Source: a virus. Taken from it: a stretch of DNA of 25,024 nucleotides. The stretch is from positions 1 through 25,024 of IMG/VR virus record IMGVR_UViG_3300017779_000136; one strand, given 5' to 3'. The position numbers and the translations under genes were made by a program. Below are positions 17,001-24,250 of this stretch, piece by piece. The notes below the pieces were generated by a model. That model was not told where the DNA came from. It searched no databases and saw only the letters and a program-made list of their open reading frames with translations. Each line of letters begins with the position of its first letter. Positions within the stretch are counted from its first letter, which is position 1.

Positions 17001-19773
17001 TAAGCGTAGGTCGTCTTTAAAAATGGATGTTCAAATAATTAGAAGTGAAGCAACTTTAGTTTTTGAGTCTGAACCTTTAGATGCTTCTCCAGGAATATTT
17101 TATGAAGGAGAAGATAATTACGATATAACTGGCGGTCTTCATATGTCTGGAACAAATGTTAACGATGTAAATCAAACAGCATCAGTCGCTGGCGTAGTAT
17201 ATTTAAATAATTTTAATGCTTTTACATTTGGTAATGGAGTTGAAAGTTATAAAATTAGAGATTCAATTTCTGGAAAAGGATTTTCTTTAGGTAACAGAGT
17301 ATTCGGAGCAACAGAGCAGATATATAAAAGAGCGCATAGATTTTCTGATATTACATACAGTGGAATATATAATGACGAGTCAAACATAAATAAATTAAAC
17401 GAATTCAATTTAGGTTTAGTAAACTTTAAACAACTTGAAGAATCTTATGGACCAATAGAAGTATTGTCTGGAAGAAAAACAGATGTTCTTGCTTTACAAG
17501 AAGATAAAATTACATATGTTTTAGCAGGTAAAAATCTTTTGTCTGATGCTGCTGGAGGAAGTTCATTAACATCGGTTCCAGAAGTTTTAGGAACTCAAAT
17601 TGCAAGAGTAGAAGATTATGGTATTAGTAATAACCCAGAAAGCTATACTGAATGGGGTGCTGATAAATTTTTTACTGATGTAAAAAGAGGAGCTATAATT
17701 CAATTAAAAGGAGTAGGTGGTACAAACGAAGCATTAGGAGTAATATCAGAAAGAGGAATGAGAGGATATTTTAGAGATTTATTTATTGAATCATCACAAA
17801 CACAAAAAATTGGTGGATTTGACCCTTATATGAATGAGTACGTATTAAGTATTAATAACACATTATTACCTCAACCAGACTTAAAATATAATTGTGGTGT
17901 AGATGTTAGCTTTATATGTGAAGCGGGTACTCCACAAACTTTTGTATATTTATTAAACAACGAATCTGGTAATGCTAGATTTAATTATAATGTAGGCTTA
18001 ACAAGTGGAAGTACTACAACCTTTGTAGCTACTTACGTAGATGGTAGTGGTGTTACACAAACTGTTACAAGCGGAGCTGTATCGACAGATGGATTTATAA
18101 CTATTATTAGAGACGTTCCTTCTATAACAGAAGTGTCAATTACCGCTACACAGACAGCTGGAAATAGCGAATGGACTATACGTCAAGATTGTCCACTTTC
18201 AGCCACATTAAATGTTGTGCAAGTTTGCTTAACAAGACAAGACGAAGACACATTGTCTAATTACAATCAGTTTTTTTGGAATATTTTTCCTGCAGCTTCG
18301 CCAGCGCCTCCATACTCTACTAATCCATTATATAGCTCTCCGACTACATCTACGTTTGTAGATTTTCAAAGTGGAGCTACACCAACTGTTTCTCAGTATT
18401 CAATGATAACTGGTCAAACAGGACTGGGGTCTTTTCCTCCAAACGGTGCATATGTGACTATACAATCTAACAAATTACCTCCTGCTAATTTTCAATTTGA
18501 AATACCTGGAGATAAGTTTAGATATTTAGAAAGCAATACATTATATCAAAACAACGCTACTGATATCAATGCTTTAGTCGCTGCTTCTACACAAACTAAC
18601 ACTAATTTTGCTGGACAACCAACTTTGTTTAACGGACAATTTGCTAGGGCTTCAAATACCACGTATTTATATATGATATGGGATTACAGAAATTTAACTT
18701 CAGTTCAATTAAGATATCAAGCTGGTACAGCAGATTTAACTGCTGATAGATTTAATGCGTGCTGTGTTAATGCTCAAGCTTTTTATTCTTTAAATGGAGC
18801 TACATTATCTAGCGCTACTGTAGTATATACTAGTCAAACACAATCAACTCCAGCGGCAGATGGATATTATAGTGATGGTGTTGTTGTAAGACTACAAAAA
18901 AATTCTGTTCTACAACCAGATACAACAAACTGTACGTGCGGTATAAGTTGTGGACCTAGTGCAATTTATTATAAAACAGCTGCACCAAGTGTATTTCAGT
19001 CGAGACATTTATTTACAGCTTCAACTGGAGCGGTAGTAATTACTTGGCTACCTTGGGAAATGCCAAAGGGTATAGATGTTATTTATAATGGAGTTAGATA
19101 TAATAAATGGACTTCACAAACATTTGGGGATGTTAGTCCAAATAGTTTAAATACTCCAGTATATTTAGGTGTAAATGGTACTGGAACTTTACCTACTTCT
19201 GGAAACTATCCAGTAGCTGAACTAGACTCTGCAAGTCAATATGTGGTGATTCCTAATACTACTCAATATGTTGCAGTAGGTACAGGACAAATTAAAACAA
19301 CTGCAACTAATCCACAAGTGTGTACTTTAGTAGTTCCTAAAACAAGTGCTACAACTAATTATTTAGATGTAGAAATTTTTAACTTACTATCAAGCTCTGA
19401 CTATTTATCTACATATTTTAGTGTAGCTTGTCCAGTAGCTTTAACAAGTGCAGATGCTGATGTAACACAAACAAATAGTACATCTGCTTTAGCTTGTGGT
19501 GGAGCAACTGACCAGGGAGGAAGTATATTTGTTATACCTAGTCAATACCCTGGAGCTGGAGGATGGTCAGTTGGAACAAGAGTATATGCTAATGCAAACG
19601 GAACATCTCCTGCTGTTAATACAGACTCAGCATCCCCTGGATATGCTGATAGAACATTTAGTACAGCTGGATTTGTTTTAACAGGAATTACTGACCCTGG
19701 AACAGGAGGAGAGCAAGCAATAGAACTTAATGATGAAAGTGTAATAATATCCGTTGTAGGATGCACACCTTAA
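14041..19773 (+). CDS. Tail muzzle / stabilisation protein, T7 gp12-like, very large
   Basis: A 1910-residue protein with the signature start of the family: FIQGRMNKSVDERLVPQGEY, IDALNVRLGSTENSEIGSVE and NSKGN. This family forms the short tail tube or muzzle that controls DNA exit, like T7 gp12 and P22 gp10. A second conserved block at about residues 1065-1270 includes ESYKIRDSISGKGF, NKLNEFNLGLVNFK, EDKITYVLAGKNLLSDAAGG, EWGADKFFTDVKRGAIIQLK and FDPYMNEYVLS. Residues about 1280-1910 differ: beta-rich, Ser/Thr-rich and with many cysteines (for example CTCGISCG near 1631), resembling Ig-like or adhesive insertions. A Gly-rich loop (SGGGGNWENPNEGGG) lies near 800. The next gene, 11 bases later, resembles the C-terminal module seen in homologues. 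Confidence 0.85.
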   Translation: MAKTLRNFIQGRMNKSVDERLVPQGEYIDALNVRLGSTENSEIGSVENSKGNELLITPEYPSGTTYGFKTLGSFADTANETIYWFVHADATGLGATNVLDIVLSYNIISKLTTYHMISIDDGSGTQSTLNFTDKYLINGINKVNNLIFFTDNYNPPRFFDVTKNYENPTAGNIDQFTAEEVLVIKKPPMAAPSIQLLNIVNDETYLEERLICFAYRYRYANDEYSATSQFTQPAFDPKSFNLSLESGLNEGMVNEFNAVNLSYNTGSSLVKEIQILFKEADKNIIKVIESFNKEELGLGDNNTETVLFDNSKIFTILEDSEILRLYDNVPLLAKSQTLMGNRLMYGNYYEGYDLVDSTNEPIIFNYVTELDSTIVNETDLPITKQNAAIDMDCTSGSPVTYTVTDGQMIVYLTEDGLVSGTPLVLKQGASLVMDISFNHQGFGGNISGAFTPPDASGAVNNLQIEFVFPRNYTSAFDLATSSEFIQYIGSPTNFTTVQNCANGVNVSSIFNCIVPQNLINASGGSSTTLTKCWSGTSDTFCTGGTPTQDFAFANLGIVTSTTDANVIGIKLMAMAYVDTCVYSGGATATQVVFNYYKIVSSDAAYKDVSNPKTLKSNRNYETAIVYMDDFGRSSTPIVSPQNTIPVPCSESTSVNKIKVTIPVAMKAPKWASKYKFVVQPDRDTYNTIYTNIFFLDPNSTRVWCLLDGENAQKVEKGDRLIVKRDTIGIQSNCVYTTVLEKEAQVKDFITIPIEGSSPARNVAIPSGSYMALTPSNWSAATDNNNIYNPGSSALNSDCSGGGGNWENPNEGGGNAVTGYYPFSNLNPTAANPPTVTDPKYVDVDVPQGSVINWFMKFERRGPGDGNRSCERVVYTLDLRGLVARNSYANVYDWFIGDNIETQLNSGTWDVGDSGSNGNFIFDDTLYYAGTTTSTECGTAVPASQTFGTDLVKTYYMRFARASNNAGSGENNILMAVVQGGTNCGRSDKRRSSLKMDVQIIRSEATLVFESEPLDASPGIFYEGEDNYDITGGLHMSGTNVNDVNQTASVAGVVYLNNFNAFTFGNGVESYKIRDSISGKGFSLGNRVFGATEQIYKRAHRFSDITYSGIYNDESNINKLNEFNLGLVNFKQLEESYGPIEVLSGRKTDVLALQEDKITYVLAGKNLLSDAAGGSSLTSVPEVLGTQIARVEDYGISNNPESYTEWGADKFFTDVKRGAIIQLKGVGGTNEALGVISERGMRGYFRDLFIESSQTQKIGGFDPYMNEYVLSINNTLLPQPDLKYNCGVDVSFICEAGTPQTFVYLLNNESGNARFNYNVGLTSGSTTTFVATYVDGSGVTQTVTSGAVSTDGFITIIRDVPSITEVSITATQTAGNSEWTIRQDCPLSATLNVVQVCLTRQDEDTLSNYNQFFWNIFPAASPAPPYSTNPLYSSPTTSTFVDFQSGATPTVSQYSMITGQTGLGSFPPNGAYVTIQSNKLPPANFQFEIPGDKFRYLESNTLYQNNATDINALVAASTQTNTNFAGQPTLFNGQFARASNTTYLYMIWDYRNLTSVQLRYQAGTADLTADRFNACCVNAQAFYSLNGATLSSATVVYTSQTQSTPAADGYYSDGVVVRLQKNSVLQPDTTNCTCGISCGPSAIYYKTAAPSVFQSRHLFTASTGAVVITWLPWEMPKGIDVIYNGVRYNKWTSQTFGDVSPNSLNTPVYLGVNGTGTLPTSGNYPVAELDSASQYVVIPNTTQYVAVGTGQIKTTATNPQVCTLVVPKTSATTNYLDVEIFNLLSSSDYLSTYFSVACPVALTSADADVTQTNSTSALACGGATDQGGSIFVIPSQYPGAGGWSVGTRVYANANGTSPAVNTDSASPGYADRTFSTAGFVLTGITDPGTGGEQAIELNDESVIISVVGCTP

Positions 19774-19784
19774 AATAATTATAT

Positions 19785-20609
19785 ATGGCATTTACTAATC
19801 AAACAGTTACTTATAGCGAAACTTCTGCAGGTTTTCCATCTTTTTATTCTTTTATACCAGAACAAATATTAGGAATGAGTGGGTATTTGTATACTTTTTT
19901 TCAAGGTAAATTATATCGTCACAATGCTGATAATGTAGAAAGAAATAATTATTATGGGGGACAATTTAGTTCTTCGATTACTAGTGTATTTAATCAAGCT
20001 CCTTTAGAAAACAAACTGTTTAAAACCCTATCTATTCAATCAGATAGTAGTTGGTCGGCAACTGTAAAGTCAGATATACAAGACACAGGATTTATTACTA
20101 ATACTTTTTTTGTAGAAAAAGAAGGTGAGTTTTTTGCTTATTTAAGAAACAATAACGCTAATCCAATAAGCGGTGAGTTTCCATTACGTTCGGTACAAGG
20201 TGTCGCTAGACAATCTGTAAGAACTGGTGTAGGTACTGCTACTTGTGTTTTAACATTTAGTATGAGTGTAGATTTAGGTTCAATGATAAACATTAATGAC
20301 ACTGTATATTTTGCGCTTGGACCTTTTGGACCAACAGATATTTTAACTCCAGTTGAAGCTGGTAAAATAACAGCTATAACTTTTGATTTAGCTACAAGTG
20401 TAAATACTATAACGGTAAACAATACTGGTGGTACTACAACAAGCTTTCCAACCAGTGGTACAGAAGTATATATTATGTATATAAAAAATCAAATTGCCGA
20501 GTCTAATGGCATCTTAGGACATTACGCTGAGTTTACTTTAACAAATGCAGATACTACTGCAACAGAACTGTTTGCTGTAGAGTCAGACGTTATGAAAAGT
20601 TTCCCTTAA
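19785..20609 (+). CDS. Muzzle C-terminal-like tail protein
   Basis: A 274-residue protein beginning 12 bases after the muzzle stop codon. FPSFYSFIPEQILGMSGYLY, FFQGKLYRHNADNVERNNYY and SITSVFNQAPLENKLFKTLS (residues about 16-85) match the module I recall at the C-terminal end of muzzle proteins in related phages, typically 'sFyS..Pe...g.....y.f..G.ly.hn...r..fyg'. Here it is a separate gene. Later residues form another beta domain (ITAITFDLATSVNTITVNNT) and the end is helix/strand with Ser/Thr. It probably assembles with the muzzle at the tail tip. Tail-fibre docking is an alternative role. Confidence 0.65.
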   Translation: MAFTNQTVTYSETSAGFPSFYSFIPEQILGMSGYLYTFFQGKLYRHNADNVERNNYYGGQFSSSITSVFNQAPLENKLFKTLSIQSDSSWSATVKSDIQDTGFITNTFFVEKEGEFFAYLRNNNANPISGEFPLRSVQGVARQSVRTGVGTATCVLTFSMSVDLGSMININDTVYFALGPFGPTDILTPVEAGKITAITFDLATSVNTITVNNTGGTTTSFPTSGTEVYIMYIKNQIAESNGILGHYAEFTLTNADTTATELFAVESDVMKSFP

Positions 20610-20615
20610 AATTAG

Positions 20616-20623
20616 TATCTTTG
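20616..20623 (+). promoter_or_regulatory. Bacteroidota-type promoter -7 box (TATCTTTG)
   Basis: TATCTTTG six bases after the upstream stop and 14 bases before the ATG at 20638. It would start a transcript for the cupin and internal virion genes. There is no obvious terminator before it, so upstream transcription may also continue. Confidence 0.7.
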
Positions 20624-20637
20624 TCTAAATTAAGTAG

Positions 20638-21162
20638 ATGAGTAGTTCTGATAATTTAATAGCTCAAAATATTTTAGGGCAAATACCTGCATCAAGGGGT
20701 ATCTTGTGGGAAAAAATTGAGAACTTTAAAAACAAAATCAGCATTATTGAGGGAGCTTTAACACATAATCCTGGAGATGAACAATCTGAGGGATTAAAAA
20801 AAACAGCTCCTTTAAAACACCATTTCGAAGGTGGCTTATATACTAGAGAAATTTTTATGCCAAAGGGAGCGGTTATTGTAAGTTTAATACACAAACAAGA
20901 ACACCCTTCTTTTTTGCTTAAAGGGGAGTTGTCATATTTAACTGATGACGGAGAGATAGTTAGAGTAAAAGCTCCACATACTGTGTTCACAAAAAAAGGG
21001 ACACAAAGAGTGTTTTATATACACGAAGATGTTGAGTGGAGTTGCGTTCATAAAACTAATGCAACAAATGTTTTGGATGCAGAGTTAGAGTTATTTACAA
21101 ATAATTACAGGGAGCTACCCAGTGATGTAATAAATATAAAAAAAGAAATATGGCAGCAGTAG
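20638..21162 (+). CDS. Cupin-fold phage protein
   Basis: A 174-residue protein. Residues about 60-140 follow the cupin pattern: KHHFEGGLYTREIFMPKGAV, then IVSLIHKQEHPSFLLKGELS, then GEIVRVKAPHTVFTKKGTQR, then VFYIHEDVEWSCVHKT. Histidines in the first and second cupin motifs (IHKQEH, and IHEDVEW with a later H) could hold a metal. Such proteins are common in marine phages near tail genes and are usually annotated only as cupin or structural. The front 55 residues form a separate helical segment. It has its own promoter box and overlaps the next start by 13 bases. An enzymatic or sugar-binding role is possible; none is shown. Confidence 0.72.
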   Translation: MSSSDNLIAQNILGQIPASRGILWEKIENFKNKISIIEGALTHNPGDEQSEGLKKTAPLKHHFEGGLYTREIFMPKGAVIVSLIHKQEHPSFLLKGELSYLTDDGEIVRVKAPHTVFTKKGTQRVFYIHEDVEWSCVHKTNATNVLDAELELFTNNYRELPSDVINIKKEIWQQ

Positions 21163-22106
21163 GTTTATTAATAGCAGGATTAGCATTGTCAGCTGGAGGA
21201 ATGACAGTAAATTTTGTTCAAGCAGCAGCACAAAGAAGAGCAGCAGCTGATGCAGAATATGATGCTGAACAAGCATTGTTGAAAGCAAGAGAAAAATTAG
21301 ACACAAACTTTTATAAAAATCTTTCTATAGGTAAAGAAAAATATGAATTAGAAAGAGAGGCTTTGTTGTCGGCTGGAGCGCAAGCTACAGCAGCTGGAGC
21401 TGAAAGTGAAAGAGGAGCAGCAGCAGTTGCAGGTAGAGTTTTAGCTGCACAGAATCAAGCGCAAGCAAAACAAAGAGTTGCAATGGGAGCGGAGCAACAA
21501 AAAATTGATATGTTAGTTGCACAAGAAGATGCTAGGCTTAGAGATATTGGAGTTCAGTTAGATTTAGAAGAAGTAAAAGGAGCGCAAGTTGCAGCAGGAA
21601 GAGCTGAGCAACAAGCTAATCTATATACAGCAGCAGGTATTCAAGGAATTGGAGATACATTAAAAGCTGGTGTTAGTTTAGGAACAGGTATAACTGATAA
21701 TAGAGCAGCAGCTGGTGGTGACGCAGGGAAAGTACAAGACCGTGCTTTAAAAGCTGGATTTAAAGATACTAAATTATCAGATGGAACTGTTAAAACTGCA
21801 GGTCAAGCAGCAATAGAAGCTTTTCAAAACGACCCTTCTGGAATGCAATTTAAAGGTATGGACTTTACAGCTACGTTTGATATAATGAATAGACCTGCTA
21901 TGGACGCTCAAGGAAACTCTCAAATTGGAGGAGTAAATGCATTTTATGACCAAATGAATAGTCAACTAGGACAACAAGGATTTAAAGATTTTAGAAAGTT
22001 TTTAAAAGGCTATCAAATACCAGATGGAAGTTCTGGAACAATTGATAAACCATTAGCGATAAATAATTATACTATGCCAGATGGAACTCCAATGATGGCA
22101 ATGTAA
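21150..22106 (+). CDS. Internal virion / DNA-ejection protein, T7 gp14-like
   Basis: A 318-residue protein. The N-terminus is a Gly/Ala hydrophobic segment (AAVGLLIAGLALSAGGMTVN) able to cross a membrane, followed by an Ala/Glu/Arg-rich helix of about 140 residues (QAAAQRRAAADAEYDAEQAL onward; AGRVLAAQNQAQAKQRVAMG; AQEDARLRDIGVQLDLEEVK). This is the usual layout of podovirus internal proteins such as T7 gp14, which leave the capsid first and form a pore in the host outer membrane. Residues after about 190 are Gly/Asp/Asn-rich and less ordered. It is coupled to the cupin gene by overlap and precedes another likely internal protein. The role is inferred from layout and position. Confidence 0.68.
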   Translation: MAAVGLLIAGLALSAGGMTVNFVQAAAQRRAAADAEYDAEQALLKAREKLDTNFYKNLSIGKEKYELEREALLSAGAQATAAGAESERGAAAVAGRVLAAQNQAQAKQRVAMGAEQQKIDMLVAQEDARLRDIGVQLDLEEVKGAQVAAGRAEQQANLYTAAGIQGIGDTLKAGVSLGTGITDNRAAAGGDAGKVQDRALKAGFKDTKLSDGTVKTAGQAAIEAFQNDPSGMQFKGMDFTATFDIMNRPAMDAQGNSQIGGVNAFYDQMNSQLGQQGFKDFRKFLKGYQIPDGSSGTIDKPLAINNYTMPDGTPMMAM

Positions 22107-22121
22107 TGAAAAATATAAAAA

Positions 22122-24245
22122 ATGGCTAAAACATATATAGGATACGCACAAAGAGAAGCAGAAACAAATGTAAACTGGGGAGCAGTAGCAACTCAATTTT
22201 CAGATATGCTTACTGAACAACAAAAATTAAAAGAAGAAAATGAAGCTGCTGATGCTTTAGTAACACAAGAGTTAGCTACACAATTACAAAGCGCTCCAGA
22301 GGGAGGAGACCAGGAGTCAAGTGATTATATTTTAGATTATGTAAACAATGCATCTAATTACAACTTAATGTTAAAACGTAATTTAGATAATGGTAGTATG
22401 AGTCGTAAACAATTTACTAAACTATCTCAAAACCTTTCCAATGGTACTGCACAAATTATAGCTATTGCAAACAAATACAATGGCTACTTAGAAGAACAAC
22501 AAAAAAGATTAGAAGAAGATAAGTTATCTGGAAAAGATGGATGGGCTGCAGGAAAAGTTCAAAGCTTTAATGACTTTAGAACTACAGCTGCATTTATAGA
22601 CCCTGTTACTATGAAGGTGTCAAATGGTAAGTTAGTTACAAAAGAAGTAGACGGTAAAAAAGTAAGAGCATTATCTACTAACACAGCAGACTTTCAGCAA
22701 GTTAGTACTATGTTGGGATGGATGGGTCAAAAAACAGATAAGTTTGATGTTAATGCTGCAATTGAAAGTTCATATAAAATGCTTGCACCTGCCTATCAGC
22801 AAAATAAAGATGATGGAAGTATACGAGATGACATTAGACAAAATCCTAAATTTAAAGATGCATCAAAAAAACAACTAATGTCTTATCTAAGTACTCCAGA
22901 TAATGTAGGTAGTATACTATATGACTTTGCAAGAATGTCACCAGACGGAACTCCGTGGGAGTTTACAGATGATGTAAATAAAGAAAAAAACAAAAATGCT
23001 ATTTATATGAAACCAAATGACGCTGGTGTTTATAATATAGACTTAGAAAGTAAGCAAGGTAAGTATTTACAGGAAGAAGCTTATAAAGTTTTATCAGCTC
23101 AATTAGATTTAAAGATACCTAGAAAAACTACAAAAAAAGCTACTGCTCCTGGGTTTGATAAAGATGCTGCAGCTTATCAAACTGAAAATATACAAATATT
23201 TGACGCTGCATCTAACTGGATGAATCTTAGAAATGCAGTAGGTACATCAAATTTTGTAGCTGCTAAAAATGCTATTATAGCTGAATCTCGTAATAACGAT
23301 AAAATGATAGACATTACAAATATTGAACAAGTAGGAGATAAATTAACTGTTACTTATTTTGATAAAAACACTAATGCAAATGTTGCTTTGCCAATATCAA
23401 TGTTGGGTGATAATAGAGACTTTTTAACTCAAGGAAGTTTTTATATTGGTAGTACTCCTAGTGAAATGCAAAATAGACTTGGTAAAGTTAACTATGGTAA
23501 ATTAATAAGTGGGCAAAGACTAATGGGTCAAGATAATCAGTATGTTAATTTTAATTCACCAGGAATATCAGAAACTGATATACCGTACAATGCGCTAGCA
23601 ATTGAAGTGGGTTCTGGAGATACTGCTAAAAACATAAGTCTTAATGATTATATAACTAACATTGACGATTATGTAGAAGGTGATGGTGCCGATGCTTTAT
23701 CATTTGGTTTAAATGAAATATTCGCTAAACAAACTAATCCAAATAAATCTAAAAATCTTAAAGGATTAATTATAGATAAATTAGAAGGAGATAAGGTGAT
23801 AGAGGTTTATTTACCAGAAGTAATGACAGCTCCAGTTTATTTAGAGGTGGATGAGCCATCTATTACTAATGCTGTTGTAAGAAAAATTTATACTGCACTA
23901 AATGAAGACGGTAAAATAACTCCTAGAGAACTATCAAAAATGTTAGGTAAACAGTATCTTAAACAAGAACAGTTTATAATTAACAGAAAAAAAGATAATA
24001 AACTTGACCCTAATGTTCAATGGAACGATGGTATGGGTAGACAACAAGAAGATACTCGTGTTAAGGTTACTGAGGCAGTAGTCTTTACTGAAGAGCCAGA
24101 CAAAATTAAAGGATATGAATTTGGGAAGGCTCCAAATCTAGTAGAAATCAAAAGAGCTTATGAAGCAGCTGGCGAATTCTTAACATACCCAGAGTACCAG
24201 CAGTTATTCTTACAAGCACAGGAACATTATAGGTTAAAAAAATAG
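22122..24245 (+). CDS. Putative internal virion protein, function unknown
   Basis: A 707-residue, mainly helical and charged protein with no membrane segment and no recognisable enzyme motif. It begins TYIGYAQREAETNVNWGAVA and continues with helical QFSDMLTEQQKLKEENEAAD. Later parts include DFRTTAAFIDPVTMKVSNGK, a lysine-rich linker RKTTKKATAPGFDKDAAAY (about residue 338), and a mixed domain around 400-530. In podoviruses the genes after a gp14-like protein usually encode further ejected or capsid-stored proteins (T7 gp15 and gp16; crAss cargo proteins). That is the most likely role here. It follows the upstream gene after 15 bases and precedes the next gene by 5. Confidence 0.6.
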   Translation: MAKTYIGYAQREAETNVNWGAVATQFSDMLTEQQKLKEENEAADALVTQELATQLQSAPEGGDQESSDYILDYVNNASNYNLMLKRNLDNGSMSRKQFTKLSQNLSNGTAQIIAIANKYNGYLEEQQKRLEEDKLSGKDGWAAGKVQSFNDFRTTAAFIDPVTMKVSNGKLVTKEVDGKKVRALSTNTADFQQVSTMLGWMGQKTDKFDVNAAIESSYKMLAPAYQQNKDDGSIRDDIRQNPKFKDASKKQLMSYLSTPDNVGSILYDFARMSPDGTPWEFTDDVNKEKNKNAIYMKPNDAGVYNIDLESKQGKYLQEEAYKVLSAQLDLKIPRKTTKKATAPGFDKDAAAYQTENIQIFDAASNWMNLRNAVGTSNFVAAKNAIIAESRNNDKMIDITNIEQVGDKLTVTYFDKNTNANVALPISMLGDNRDFLTQGSFYIGSTPSEMQNRLGKVNYGKLISGQRLMGQDNQYVNFNSPGISETDIPYNALAIEVGSGDTAKNISLNDYITNIDDYVEGDGADALSFGLNEIFAKQTNPNKSKNLKGLIIDKLEGDKVIEVYLPEVMTAPVYLEVDEPSITNAVVRKIYTALNEDGKITPRELSKMLGKQYLKQEQFIINRKKDNKLDPNVQWNDGMGRQQEDTRVKVTEAVVFTEEPDKIKGYEFGKAPNLVEIKRAYEAAGEFLTYPEYQQLFLQAQEHYRLKK

Positions 24246-24250
24246 ATTAT

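Noticed and set aside
19496-19766. Additional + and - frames inside the end of the muzzle gene
   Set aside because: They lie wholly within the long muzzle frame, lack promoter or leader signals, and have low-complexity products.
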